Source of the DNA: Chlorobiota bacterium
GTDB taxonomy: Bacteria > Bacteroidota > Ignavibacteria > OLB7
Direction: 5' to 3'
Assembly (NCBI GenBank): GCA_016710285.1
Contig: JADJXR010000001.1
Location: 2,416,001 to 2,480,000 of the forward strand
Length of the DNA: 64,000 nt
Under the pieces are notes generated by a model, which saw only the letters and a program-made list of their open reading frames with translations, ran no database searches and was not told where the DNA came from. Position 1 is the stretch's first letter, and every line of letters starts with the position of its first letter. Shown here piece after piece: positions 25,655 through 34,237 of the stretch. Both the position numbers and the translations under genes were made by a program.

Positions 25655-25894
25655 ATGCCTTCTTCCATCAGCGAACGGATCAACCAGGCGATTGCCGCAG
25701 TGCGCCCGTACTTGCAGAAGGATGGCGGGGACATTGAGTTTGTTCGGTTCGAGGAGGAGACCCGCACCTGCGAAGTCCGCATGATCGGAAGCTGCGAGCA
25801 TTGCGCCCTTGCCCCGCTGACCCTTCGCGCCGGGGTGGAAAAAGCGTTGATCTATCACGTCCCCGAAATCCGCCGCGTGGAGCGTGTGCGGTAA
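25655..25894 (+). CDS. NifU C-terminal domain-like iron-sulfur protein
   Basis: A 79-residue protein consisting only of the NifU C-terminal (NFU) domain, which binds and passes on an iron-sulfur cluster. It has the typical LQKDGGDIEFV and the CxxC pair C47/C50 in GSCEHCALAP. The start is ATG 25655, supported by AAGGTGG at 25640-25646, eight bases upstream. A GTG at 25643 is in frame but lies within that site. In Bacteroidota such proteins act as cluster carriers of the SUF system; no SUF gene is nearby. An ABC exporter follows 107 bases later. Confidence 0.9.
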   Translation: MPSSISERINQAIAAVRPYLQKDGGDIEFVRFEEETRTCEVRMIGSCEHCALAPLTLRAGVEKALIYHVPEIRRVERVR

Positions 25895-26001
25895 GCCGCC
25901 CGCGCTTGCTTCCGGTGCTCGTAACCTTCCCGCAATGGCCGCCGTAGCCGCCGCCGAACAACAACCGCCTGCCGGTTTCCATCCACACATTTCGCGTATC
26001 C

Positions 26002-26928
26002 ATGATTCATGCCCAACAGTTGCACAAACGCTTCGCAACCATCCATGCCGTAAACGGCGTGACGATCGAAGCACGGCAAGGGGAGATTTTCGGTTTGCTT
26101 GGCCCGAACGGGGCCGGGAAATCAACCACCATCAGGATGATTACCACCATCATCCGCCCCGACTCCGGAACCGTGACCTACTCCGGCCACCCTTTCTCCG
26201 ATTCCATCCGCTCCTCCATCGGCTACCTTGCCGAGGAGCGCGGGCTGTACCAGAAGTCGCGGATCCTTGAGACGATTCTCCACTTTGCCAGCCTGCGGGG
26301 CATGGACCCCGCCGCCACACGCCGCCACGCCACCGACTGGCTTCGCCGGTTTGACCTTGCCGGAAGCGAACGCCGCCGCATTGAGGAGCTTTCCAAAGGG
26401 AACCAGCAGAAGGTGCAGCTGATTATCGCGCTGATCCACCAGCCGCAGTATATCATCCTTGACGAACCTTCCAGCGGGCTTGATCCTGTCAACCAAGAAC
26501 TGCTGCGCGCAATCCTGGACCAGCTTCGCGATGAAGGAAAAACCATCATCTACTCCACCCACCAGATGGAGCAGGCCGAGCAGCTTTGCAACCGCATTGC
26601 CCTTATCAACAAAGGGGAAGTGGTCCTGGCCGGCACGGTGCAACAGGTGAAGGAGGACCATGGCGGAAACAACGTGGCGATGGAGTTCGAAGGGGATGGA
26701 AGATTCCTGCGCGAGCTTCCAATGGTGATGGACGCAAGGATTTATCCGAACGGAGCCGAGCTTGCGTTGCGGCCCGCCGCCACGATTAATGATGTGATTC
26801 CCCACATCGGCACGCGGCTATCGCTTACCCGGATTGAGCGGGTTCGGCCATCGCTCAACAGCATTTTTATCGAGACCGTGCGCCGCTCCGCCGGGAAAAC
26901 AACCGCCACCCATTCCACCAATAATTAA
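26002..26928 (+). CDS. ABC-2 exporter ATP-binding protein (NatA-like)
   Basis: A 308-residue ATPase with Walker A LGPNGAGKST, Q-loop GYLAEERGLYQK, signature ELSKGNQQKVQ and Walker B YIILDEPSSGLDPVN. The SKGNQQK signature and the C-terminal extension after residue 220 (DUF4162-type) are characteristic of the NatA family, which pairs with an ABC-2 permease. The permease gene begins six bases after its stop, so the two are co-translated and form a complete exporter. NatAB exports sodium in Bacillus, but the substrate of this one is not known. Confidence 0.93.
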   Translation: MIHAQQLHKRFATIHAVNGVTIEARQGEIFGLLGPNGAGKSTTIRMITTIIRPDSGTVTYSGHPFSDSIRSSIGYLAEERGLYQKSRILETILHFASLRGMDPAATRRHATDWLRRFDLAGSERRRIEELSKGNQQKVQLIIALIHQPQYIILDEPSSGLDPVNQELLRAILDQLRDEGKTIIYSTHQMEQAEQLCNRIALINKGEVVLAGTVQQVKEDHGGNNVAMEFEGDGRFLRELPMVMDARIYPNGAELALRPAATINDVIPHIGTRLSLTRIERVRPSLNSIFIETVRRSAGKTTATHSTNN

Positions 26929-26934
26929 AAGCCA

Positions 26935-28197
26935 ATGAACTGGAATCGAATTTTGCAGATTGCCCGCTGGGAGTTCACGCAAAAAGCCAAAGCGAAATCG
27001 TTTATTCTTTCGTTAATCCTGACCCCGGCGATGATGCTGTTGTTCGGGTTTTTGCCTTCGATGCTGGCCGGCAAAGGGAACAGCAACACCGCAATTATTG
27101 GGCTGATTGACAGCACCGGAACCGTTGCCGCGCCGCTTGCCGAACGGCTGAAATTGGACACGCTCCCAAACGGCCAGCCAAGCTACCTGCTGCAACGCTA
27201 TCCAACCACGCCAGCCACCACCGTTGCCATTGACTCGGCAATTGCCGCTGCGGACCGCGAAATCCTTGCCGAAAAAATGGAGGGTGCGGTGGTGATCCGC
27301 GACAGTGCCGGGGTGGTGGTTGCGAATTATCGTTCGGCCAATCCCAGTAATATCCGCTTGGTCAGCAGCTTCGAAAATCAAATCGAGAAAATTTTGAATG
27401 TGGAGCGAATGGTTGCTGCCGGAATTGACACCGCAGCATGGGGTCGCGCAAACCAATCGCTGACGATGGAGACAGTGAAAATAAGCGAGAAGGGTGCGGA
27501 AAAATCAGAGGGGTTTTTGCAGACATTTTTTGCTGCGTATATCGGCATCATTCTGTTTATGATCCTGGTGCTGACAACAGGGCAGTCGCTGGTGCGGAGC
27601 CTTGTTGAGGAAAAATCGAACAGAATTATGGAGCTTCTGGTCAGCAGTGGAACGCCGCAGGAATTGATGTGGGGGAAATTGTTGGGGTTAAGCGCGTTGG
27701 GGGCAACGCAAGTTGCGGCGTGGGTGATTATTGGCGTGGCAGCTGTTGGATATTTTGCCGTTGTGATCTCGCCAGATATTGTGGCATCATTTCCGTTGAT
27801 TTTTCTCTATCTGCTGTTGGGGTATTCCTTCTATGCCTCGTTGTTTATCGGGATCGGCTCGCTTGTCACCACCGAGCAGGAGGCGCAGGTCATCACCAGT
27901 TATCTGACCATGCTGCTGGTTGCGCCAATGGCATTTGCGTTTGTGGTGATGCAGGACCCCGATTCTTTTTCCGTTACCGCGCTAAGCTACGTCCCATTAT
28001 TAACGCCAACGCTGATGATGATCCGGCTTGTCACCAAAATGCCTTCGCCCACAGAAATTGCCGGAAGCATTGCGGTGATGGTTGCAGCAACCGGCGTTGT
28101 GATCTGGGCTTCGGGGAAAATTTTCCGCACGGCAATCCTGATGTATGGCAAACGCCCAACATTCCGCGAAGTGCTGCGGTGGTTGCGGGAGGCCTAA
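26935..28197 (+). CDS. ABC-2 type exporter permease (NatB-like)
   Basis: A 420-residue membrane protein with one N-terminal helix (SFILSLILTPAMMLLFGFLP), a large extracytoplasmic domain of about 180 residues, and a C-terminal bundle of five or six helices (IGIILFMILVLTTG, AWVIIGVAAVGYFAVVI, FPLIFLYLLLGYSFYASLF, MLLVAPMAFAFVVM). The conserved coupling motif is LVEEKSNRIMELLVSSGTPQELMWGK. This matches NatB/YhaP-type ABC-2 permeases. It follows its ATPase with a six-base gap and ends at a hairpin terminator shared with the convergent nirK operon. Confidence 0.9.
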   Translation: MNWNRILQIARWEFTQKAKAKSFILSLILTPAMMLLFGFLPSMLAGKGNSNTAIIGLIDSTGTVAAPLAERLKLDTLPNGQPSYLLQRYPTTPATTVAIDSAIAAADREILAEKMEGAVVIRDSAGVVVANYRSANPSNIRLVSSFENQIEKILNVERMVAAGIDTAAWGRANQSLTMETVKISEKGAEKSEGFLQTFFAAYIGIILFMILVLTTGQSLVRSLVEEKSNRIMELLVSSGTPQELMWGKLLGLSALGATQVAAWVIIGVAAVGYFAVVISPDIVASFPLIFLYLLLGYSFYASLFIGIGSLVTTEQEAQVITSYLTMLLVAPMAFAFVVMQDPDSFSVTALSYVPLLTPTLMMIRLVTKMPSPTEIAGSIAVMVAATGVVIWASGKIFRTAILMYGKRPTFREVLRWLREA

Positions 28198-28213
28198 AAA
28201 AAACAGCTTCTGC

Positions 28214-28254
28214 AAAAAAAATACAGCCGCCCCGCAATGCTGCGGGGCGGCTGT
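28214..28254 (-). terminator. Shared terminator between the ABC-2 exporter and the nirK operon
   Basis: A 14-bp perfect stem ACAGCCGCCCCGCA / TGCGGGGCGGCTGT (28223-28236, 28241-28254) with a four-base loop. On the minus strand an eight-T run follows, making a strong terminator for the nirK-nirV-SCO1 operon; on the plus strand the T-tract is weak. Confidence 0.85.
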
Positions 28255-28271
28255 TTGTATGAATAGCACGG

Positions 28272-28925
28272 TTATGCTGCTTTCAGCAATCCCCGCAATG
28301 CTGCCAGCGTTTCGGCTGGGTCCACTGCCAGGCCTTGCTGCTGGTGAATAATCATTCCCGAGGGGCTAATCACGTGGATGGTGTTCGAGTGGTCGAACCC
28401 GCCATCGGAAAGTTTTTTGACGCGCACCCCAAGAATATTTGCCATTTCCATTGTTGCGTCTTCATTGCTGGAGATCAGCGTCCAATGGTCGTTCAGTTGA
28501 AATTGCCCGGCAAATTCTTGCATCCGTTCCGGCGTGTCGCGCTCGGGGTCCATACTGATAAGCAGGAATCGAACCTTCCCCCGCTCCTGTGGCTGTAATT
28601 CGCGTTCAATTCTTTGAATATCAGCAACGATTCGTGGGCAGGCCGAAGCGCAATGGGTGAACACCATTGCGGCCACCGTCACTTCCCCGTGGAAACTGCT
28701 GAACGGAACCGAATCCCCTTTCTGCGTCTTCCAGACGGAGCTAAGGTTGTACACCGATTCGTCGGGGAGTTTTGCTGCGGTTGATCCATCGGCCGATGTT
28801 GTGCAGCATTCTTTCGATTGCTTCTCCCCAATATTTTCGCTGACGCTGCTTTTGCACGAAACCAGCAGCAAGCCGATCAGCAACGCCATTGCGATTACTC
28901 TGGTTGTTTTCGTTGTCATCTTCAT
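28272..28925 (-). CDS. SCO1/SenC-family copper chaperone lipoprotein
   Basis: A 217-residue exported lipoprotein (lipobox LLLVSC, C24) with a thioredoxin-like SCO domain. The copper ligands are C92 and C96 in THCASACP and H179 in GGFDHSNTIHV. An extra CC pair occurs at residues 40-41. SCO proteins deliver copper to cytochrome oxidase and other periplasmic copper enzymes; here the gene is last in the nirK operon, so loading of the copper nitrite reductase is a reasonable inference. The ATG at 28925 lies two bases after the upstream stop; a longer start at 28940 would overlap it. Confidence 0.9.
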   Translation of the reverse strand: MKMTTKTTRVIAMALLIGLLLVSCKSSVSENIGEKQSKECCTTSADGSTAAKLPDESVYNLSSVWKTQKGDSVPFSSFHGEVTVAAMVFTHCASACPRIVADIQRIERELQPQERGKVRFLLISMDPERDTPERMQEFAGQFQLNDHWTLISSNEDATMEMANILGVRVKKLSDGGFDHSNTIHVISPSGMIIHQQQGLAVDPAETLAALRGLLKAA

Positions 28926-28927
28926 AA

Positions 28928-29692
28928 TTACCTCACGCATCGGAATCCCAAATTTGGCACGCAGTAACGTGCTTTAACGCTGGAGCGAATGGCGAACCGC
29001 ATAAATGCCGGATAATTGCTTACGTCCTTCGATGCGAACGATCCGCCACCACAGAACAAGCTGTTATCCAAAGTGCTGTTCCCCCTTGATTCGCCGGTTG
29101 TTAGTGCGCTGTTAAAATCGTACGTCCATTCCCAAACAAGGCCGTGCAAGTCATAAACCCCATAATAATTCCGTGGGGTTAAGCCTACTGCTGGCGTGGC
29201 GTTCCCGCTTGGTTTCGATAGCACCTGGATTAGCCATTGACGGAACGCGGTGTCGCGGCTTCCATCCTTGCTGGTTGGGCTGGCTTTTGCGGCCAATTCC
29301 CATTCTGCTGTTGTTGCCAATCGCTTCCCTTCGCATTCGCAATATCGTTTTGCTGCAAACCAGGAGACGTTTACCACAGGGCTGTTGGAAAGGTATTGCG
29401 GGAACTCCGTATCGCTTGCCCAGTGGCGCAGGTAATTGGAGTCGGCATACAGCCGTTTTGCTGTTGATTTTTTCCAATCAGGGTATTTTTTGACGAACGC
29501 CAAAAAATCCGCATTCGTTACGGGGTAAACGTCCATGGAAAATGGCTTCACCGTGATCTTCTGGCTGTCGAGGGAGTACAGGGGGGTGTAGATTCCCCCC
29601 TGTATTTCCACCATCGTTCTTGCTGCCGGGCTTTGGTTGCTGATCCCAGCGGAAGCGAACCCAAGCATAAGAATAAACCAGATCATATCCAT
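28928..29692 (-). CDS. nirV: NirV-like formylglycine-generating-enzyme-domain protein
   Basis: A 254-residue exported protein with an N-terminal signal (IWFILMLGFASAG) and a SUMF1/FGE-sulfatase domain: MVEIQGGIYTP, FSMDVYPVTNADFLAFV, PVVNVSWFAAKRYCECEGKR, RLATTAEWELAAK, and the ending NLGFRCVR. The cysteine pair of true formylglycine-generating enzymes is not evident. NirV proteins with this domain are repeatedly encoded next to nirK; their role is unproven. It starts 18 bases after the nirK stop and is followed directly by the SCO1-like gene. Confidence 0.85.
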   Translation of the reverse strand: MDMIWFILMLGFASAGISNQSPAARTMVEIQGGIYTPLYSLDSQKITVKPFSMDVYPVTNADFLAFVKKYPDWKKSTAKRLYADSNYLRHWASDTEFPQYLSNSPVVNVSWFAAKRYCECEGKRLATTAEWELAAKASPTSKDGSRDTAFRQWLIQVLSKPSGNATPAVGLTPRNYYGVYDLHGLVWEWTYDFNSALTTGESRGNSTLDNSLFCGGGSFASKDVSNYPAFMRFAIRSSVKARYCVPNLGFRCVR

Positions 29693-29710
29693 CCTGTTCG
29701 AGTATGCGTG

Positions 29711-31150
29711 CTACTTCTTCAGCTTCGCCACATCTTCAGCGTTCACTTCTCCGCCTTTATTTCCAAAGTTATTGAGAACGTAAGTCAGAACCGCTGCTGT
29801 TTGGGCATCGCTAAGGTTCTGCTTTGGCATCACCCCGTCATATTCTTTCCCGTTCACAGTGATTTTCCCGCTTAACCCATGCGAAACGGCCATGATCGCT
29901 TTTGATGGGTCGTTAGCGAAATAATCGGATCCGGCCAGCGGTGGGAATGCCTTCTCAATTCCTTTGGCATCGGCTTGGTGGCAGGCTTGGCAGTTGCTGG
30001 CATAAATGTTTTTCCCTTGGGCTAATTTCTCCTCTTTCGTCATCGGCTTTGCTTCAACAGCAGGGCCTTCAGGCATGGATTGAATTACGCCACCTTCGGG
30101 CTGATAAATACGGTCATCTTGCTGCCCAGAATAGAGATTCTTGTTGGGAGTGCCCTCGGCCATTAATACCCCTAACGCGCCCTTGTTGAAAGCTCTGAAA
30201 ATTGAGTGGTCAACAAGAATAAAATCGCCGGGCACATCTAACGTGAACTCGGTCATGGCCGCGCCACCAGCGGGAACAAGCGTTGTCTGGATATTGTGGT
30301 CGGGGACGCTGCCACCTTCGCGGAAAACGTTGTCGAAAATTTCCCCAATGACGTGGAAACTAGAGACCATGTTCGGACCGCCGTTGCCAACGAACAACCG
30401 GATTTTCTCTCCGACTTTAGCTTTTAGTGCTGTATTTCCCGAAAGCGCACCTACTTTTCCGTTAAACACCACATAGTCGGGTTCTTCGCGCATTGCTTTT
30501 TCCATGTCGAATGGTTGCAACCCAGCTTCGCCGTAGGCTCCTTTTGTGTAAAAATCACCCTGGCACACGTAAAATTCGCGATCAACTTTTGGCAAGCCTT
30601 CTTTAGGCTCTACCAAAATTAATCCGTACATGCCGTTCGCAATGTGCATACCCACCGGAGCAGTTGCGCAGTGGTAGATATACAGCCCTGGATTTAACGC
30701 CGTAAAAGAAAATTGTGTTTCGTGGCCCGGCGCGGTAAATGTTGATGCTGCGCCACCGCCCGGCCCGGTTACGGCGTGAAGGTCAATGTTGTGAGGCAGT
30801 TTATTATCTGGGTGATTTTTAAGATGGAATTCCACAAAATCCCCTTCGCGAACGCGGATGAATTTACCGGGAACGGTCCCCCCGAACGTCCAGAAAACGT
30901 AGCTAACGCCATCCATCATCTGCATCTCTTTTTCCACTACCTCTAAATGCACAATAACCTTTGTTGGATGCTTCCGGGTTATTGGCGGAGGGACGTTTGG
31001 TGGATCGGTCAGCACGGCTGTCTCCTGGCCTTGGATCTCCTCCAATTTGCTTGCCGGATCGGCTTCGTTCTGATCGCCACAGCTTGCAATCAGAAGGCAA
31101 AGGCCTAATGCCCAGATTAACCCTTTGCCGCGTTGTGTGAAAAATTCCAT
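29711..31150 (-). CDS. nirK: Copper nitrite reductase with fused C-terminal cytochrome c domain
   Basis: A 479-residue lipoprotein (lipobox LIASC, C24) that reduces nitrite to NO in the periplasm. All ligands are present: type 1 copper H120, C161, H169, M174 (PHNIDLH, YHCATAPVGMH, NGMYG); type 2 copper H125, H160 and H315 (VDHS); catalytic D123 and H266. After residue 370 a class I cytochrome c domain follows with CQACH (C387, C390, H391) and DGVMPKQ as probable methionine ligand, giving a built-in electron donor. It heads the nirK-nirV-SCO1 operon and has an Fnr/Dnr-type box 102 bases upstream of its ATG. Confidence 0.95.
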   Translation of the reverse strand: MEFFTQRGKGLIWALGLCLLIASCGDQNEADPASKLEEIQGQETAVLTDPPNVPPPITRKHPTKVIVHLEVVEKEMQMMDGVSYVFWTFGGTVPGKFIRVREGDFVEFHLKNHPDNKLPHNIDLHAVTGPGGGAASTFTAPGHETQFSFTALNPGLYIYHCATAPVGMHIANGMYGLILVEPKEGLPKVDREFYVCQGDFYTKGAYGEAGLQPFDMEKAMREEPDYVVFNGKVGALSGNTALKAKVGEKIRLFVGNGGPNMVSSFHVIGEIFDNVFREGGSVPDHNIQTTLVPAGGAAMTEFTLDVPGDFILVDHSIFRAFNKGALGVLMAEGTPNKNLYSGQQDDRIYQPEGGVIQSMPEGPAVEAKPMTKEEKLAQGKNIYASNCQACHQADAKGIEKAFPPLAGSDYFANDPSKAIMAVSHGLSGKITVNGKEYDGVMPKQNLSDAQTAAVLTYVLNNFGNKGGEVNAEDVAKLKK

Positions 31151-31251
31151 GACGTTATTGGTTTAGCGGTTATGCGATTTCCCTCCCCTCATTTTCTTCT
31201 TTCTACCACGTTCACAATTGCAAGCTACGCCCAAAGATCGTGGGTAAACCA

Positions 31252-31263
31252 TGATCTGAATCA
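31252..31263. promoter_or_regulatory. Fnr/Dnr-type operator upstream of nirK
   Basis: TGATCTGAATCA, a perfect TGAT-N4-ATCA palindrome between the divergent nirK and porin genes. On the nirK strand a -7-like TAGCTTGC (31227-31220) has its centre 34 bases from the box centre, as in the second box at 32660. Confidence 0.75.
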
Positions 31264-31395
31264 TACTTCCAGGGGGTTATGTGAAGTACGTTAGTGATGG
31301 CAAGTGTGGAAGCCAAAATTGCCAACATTTGGCGGCATCAACACCCGCTACGGAATCAATGGAGCAACAATAACCATTCCTGGAGAGACACCATC

Positions 31396-32640
31396 ATGAA
31401 AATTCTCACAATGCGGATTTTTTTGGCCATACTTGGCCTGCTGATGTTTGCAAACATGGCCCAAAGTCAAACCGTGAAAATTATCGGGCAAGTGCGCGAA
31501 CGGACGGAGCTGGACAACCGCTCGTTTTCCCAAAACCCGCACTTGGACCCTTTCCATTTATTGCGATCGCGGCTTGGGGGGGCGATTACCTTTAACGACC
31601 ATCTGGGGGCAATGGTGGAGCTGCAAGATGCGCGCACGTTCGGCGCAAGCCGTACGGTGTTGAATAGCGGAGCCACAAGTTTGGATATGCGGCAGGGGTG
31701 GATTGAGCTTCGGGGATTGTTCGACAGCACGTTGACGCTTCGGGTGGGAAGGCAGGTGCTGGCGTACGGCAACGAGCGGTTGGTTGGCGCTTCCGATTGG
31801 GGAAATTTTGGGCAGTCGTTCGATGGATTGGTGGCAAAAACAACAATAGGGAGCGTCACCCTTGATGGAATCGCCGCCGCGATAGCCCGCAATCCCGCCA
31901 CCCCGGTTTATACCCGTGACGTTTTTCTTGCTGGGTTGTGGGGTGGGTGGAAAACGGCTGGCGGTCCTGCCGACCCAACGGTCACAATCCAGGGATTTTT
32001 CCTGTTTGATAACCCCCGTTTCGATTCCGTTCGCCAAAACCGCCACACGGTTGGTGTGCACTCTATCGGCGCGTTGAGCGGGATTGATTATGAGGTTGAT
32101 GGCGCGTATCAGTTCGGCGATTTTTTTGCCGGTGCGGCCCACCGCGATATCGCCGCAACGTTGGTGGGGGTGCGCTTGGGCTACACCATGAAGGAAGCCA
32201 TGGGCCTGCGGATTGGCGCGGGGCTTGACATGCTTTCTGGCAAAGGGACAGATTCAACGAAACATCAAGTTTTCAACACGTTGTACGCCACCAACCACAA
32301 GTTCTACGGCCACATGGATATCCTTGACAATGCTGCCCAGCGTGGGGATATGGGGCTGCGGGACCTTATCATTCAGGCATCAGTTGCAACATCGGCCACC
32401 ACAAAGATTGCGGCGGACCTTCATCTGCTTAGCCTTGCCAGCAATCCTGACGATTTGGGGATTTCCGGCGGAACGGCAACAATCGGAAAGGAACTGGACC
32501 TGACGTTTACGGCAAAGCTGTTCGATGCCTTCACCCTGCAAGCCGGATGGTCCCTGTTCGACGGCGACGGTGACCGCCTTGTGATTCGGGGAAGGAAGAC
32601 GGTGTCGTGGGGCTTTGTTAGCGGCACGGTCAGTTTTTAA
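31396..32640 (+). CDS. Outer-membrane beta-barrel porin, alginate-export-like
   Basis: A 414-residue protein with a signal peptide (IFLAILGLLMFANMAQSQ) and repeated amphipathic beta strands ending in an aromatic C terminus (FVSGTVSF), typical of outer-membrane barrels. The opening IIGQVRERTELDNRSF and the LRSRLGGAITFNDHL pattern resemble alginate_exp-type porins. The ATG at 31396 has GGAG upstream and gives a clean signal peptide; the longer frame from 31294 does not. It shares its upstream region and operator box with nirK, so it may be a nitrite/nitrate or metabolite channel induced under denitrifying conditions; that role is inference. Confidence 0.8.
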   Translation: MKILTMRIFLAILGLLMFANMAQSQTVKIIGQVRERTELDNRSFSQNPHLDPFHLLRSRLGGAITFNDHLGAMVELQDARTFGASRTVLNSGATSLDMRQGWIELRGLFDSTLTLRVGRQVLAYGNERLVGASDWGNFGQSFDGLVAKTTIGSVTLDGIAAAIARNPATPVYTRDVFLAGLWGGWKTAGGPADPTVTIQGFFLFDNPRFDSVRQNRHTVGVHSIGALSGIDYEVDGAYQFGDFFAGAAHRDIAATLVGVRLGYTMKEAMGLRIGAGLDMLSGKGTDSTKHQVFNTLYATNHKFYGHMDILDNAAQRGDMGLRDLIIQASVATSATTKIAADLHLLSLASNPDDLGISGGTATIGKELDLTFTAKLFDAFTLQAGWSLFDGDGDRLVIRGRKTVSWGFVSGTVSF

Positions 32641-32659
32641 TCAACTTTTTCCCATCTTC

Positions 32660-32671
32660 TGATATAGATCA
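32660..32671 (+). promoter_or_regulatory. Fnr/Dnr-type operator upstream of the Crp/Fnr regulator
   Basis: TGATATAGATCA, a perfect TGAT-N4-ATCA palindrome. A consensus -7 element TAGTTTTG lies at 32696-32703, its centre 34 bases from the box centre, which puts the box near -41.5, the class II activator position. It should control the regulator and ric, probably as autoregulation. Confidence 0.8.
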
Positions 32672-32720
32672 TAAGCCCGCCACTTCTGGTGGGGATAGTT
32701 TTGCATCAACAAGGTTCACG

Positions 32721-33347
32721 ATGATCCCTGAGGAGATTCTTCGGCAGTATCAACCCCGGCTTGTGCAGCTTGCACGGGATGAGATGCTGTTTCAGCAAGG
32801 AGAGCGCGCCGCCCACTTCCACGTTGTGAAAAGTGGGCGGATAAAAATGGCAACGTGGAACGATCAGGGTCGGGAGTTTGTGCAGGGGTATTTCACCGAA
32901 GGGGAAAGTTTTGGGGAGCCGCCGTTGTTCAACAATCTCCCCTATCCAGCATCGGCGATTGCGGTGGTGCCCAGCCAAGTCTGGAAGCTCCCCTACGACC
33001 GATTTATTGAGCTGCTTCGCCAGAACTTCGATGTCCACATAAAGCTGACACAGGTCCTAAGCGGGCGGCTGATCTACAAATCCATGATGCTGACGGAGAT
33101 CGCCGTTGAGGAAGCCGAGCACCGGCTGGCAACGCTGATCGAATACTTCCACCGTAACGACCCCACTGCCCCGGAAACCGGGGGAGCCTGGAAGGTCCCT
33201 TTCACCCGGCAGCAGCTTGCCGACATGACAGGGTTGCGGGTGGAGACAGTGATCCGTTCGATTAAGGGGATGGAGGGGAAGGGGGCACTGCGCATTGACG
33301 ACGGGAAGATCATCTGGACCAAGCCGCGCACGTATCGAACAGAGTAA
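32721..33347 (+). CDS. Crp/Fnr-family regulator, NO/nitrite type (Dnr/NnrR-like)
   Basis: A 208-residue protein with an N-terminal cyclic-nucleotide-type sensor domain (MLFQQGERAAHFHVVKSGRIK, YFTEGESFGEPPLF), the dimerisation helix, and a C-terminal winged helix-turn-helix (FTRQQLADMTGLRVETVIRS). There are no cysteines at all, so it cannot carry an Fnr iron-sulfur cluster. This and the adjacent nirK and ric genes suggest a Dnr/NnrR-type NO sensor. The E-S/T-V-R recognition helix (RVETVIRS) is compatible with a TGAT-N4-ATCA site, two of which occur here. It is followed by ric after 23 bases. Confidence 0.9.
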   Translation: MIPEEILRQYQPRLVQLARDEMLFQQGERAAHFHVVKSGRIKMATWNDQGREFVQGYFTEGESFGEPPLFNNLPYPASAIAVVPSQVWKLPYDRFIELLRQNFDVHIKLTQVLSGRLIYKSMMLTEIAVEEAEHRLATLIEYFHRNDPTAPETGGAWKVPFTRQQLADMTGLRVETVIRSIKGMEGKGALRIDDGKIIWTKPRTYRTE

Positions 33348-33370
33348 CCATTAACCAGTAGCTAAAAACT

Positions 33371-34105
33371 ATGATGAATCCAGCACAAACCACCGTCCGC
33401 GACGTTGTTGCCGCCGATTTCCGCGCAGCAGCAATCTTCCAACAACATGGCCTTGACTTCTGTTGCGGCGGCGGGCGAACCATTGCCGACGCGTGCCAAG
33501 CCAAAGGCGTTTCCATAGAGGAACTGTCGAAAAAATTGGAAGAGCTTGCCGCAACCCCTGCGGCTGGCATACCGCAGTTCAATCTCTGGTCGCCGGCGTT
33601 GTTGGTTGATTACATCGTTGGCAACCACCACCGCTACGTTCGCGAAACCGCGCCAACAATCTTGGCCCACGCCAAAAAGGTTGCCCGTGTGCACGGCGAT
33701 CACCGCCCCGAAACAGTGCGGATTGCCGAACTGTTCGAAGGGGTTGTCCGCGAGCTTGACCAGCATATGCAGAAGGAGGAGGGAATCCTGTTCCCGGCAA
33801 TTAAGCGGATTGCGGGGGGGGCGGGAAGCGCGCCCGCCGCAATGCCATTCGGCTCCATCCGCAACCCCATTCGGATGATGGAGATGGAGCACCAGGACGC
33901 AGGGAACGATATGGCCGAAATCCGCCAACTTAGCCACGACTTCACCCCACCAGAAGATGCCTGCATGACCTACCGCGTGTTGTACCAGGAGCTTCATGCT
34001 TTCGAGCAAGATTTGCACCAGCACGTTCATCTGGAGAACAACATCCTGTTCCCGAAAGCCGTGGAGCTGGAGCAAGGAACGGCAGCCACAACCGCAACCG
34101 CATAA
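33371..34105 (+). CDS. ric: RIC/ScdA/YtfE-family di-iron repair protein
   Basis: A 244-residue protein that restores iron-sulfur clusters after nitrosative or oxidative damage. The ScdA_N domain shows the cysteine motif DFCCGGG (C31, C32), followed by a hemerythrin-like four-helix bundle whose iron ligands lie in VGNHHRYV, ELDQHMQKEEGILFP, MEMEHQDAGNDM and HVHLENNILFP. Length and order are standard. It lies 23 bases after the Crp/Fnr regulator, probably in one operon under the operator at 32660, which fits its role in dealing with NO made by the nearby NirK. Confidence 0.95.
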   Translation: MMNPAQTTVRDVVAADFRAAAIFQQHGLDFCCGGGRTIADACQAKGVSIEELSKKLEELAATPAAGIPQFNLWSPALLVDYIVGNHHRYVRETAPTILAHAKKVARVHGDHRPETVRIAELFEGVVRELDQHMQKEEGILFPAIKRIAGGAGSAPAAMPFGSIRNPIRMMEMEHQDAGNDMAEIRQLSHDFTPPEDACMTYRVLYQELHAFEQDLHQHVHLENNILFPKAVELEQGTAATTATA

Positions 34106-34126
34106 TCGGCTTCCTCAAACACAAAC

Positions 34127-34170
34127 TCCTCCGCCGTTGCCCAGCGTGGCAATGGCGGAGGAGTTTTTTT
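34127..34170 (+). terminator. Rho-independent terminator after ric
   Basis: A 10-bp stem CTCCTCCGCC / GGCGGAGGAG (34127-34136, 34154-34163) followed by seven T. It closes the regulator-ric operon. Confidence 0.9.
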
Positions 34171-34237
34171 GTGGGGTGCTGCGGCCAGCCAATGCGGCTG
34201 CCGGGGATGCCCGTGTGTGTGTTTGGAGTAAGCGATT

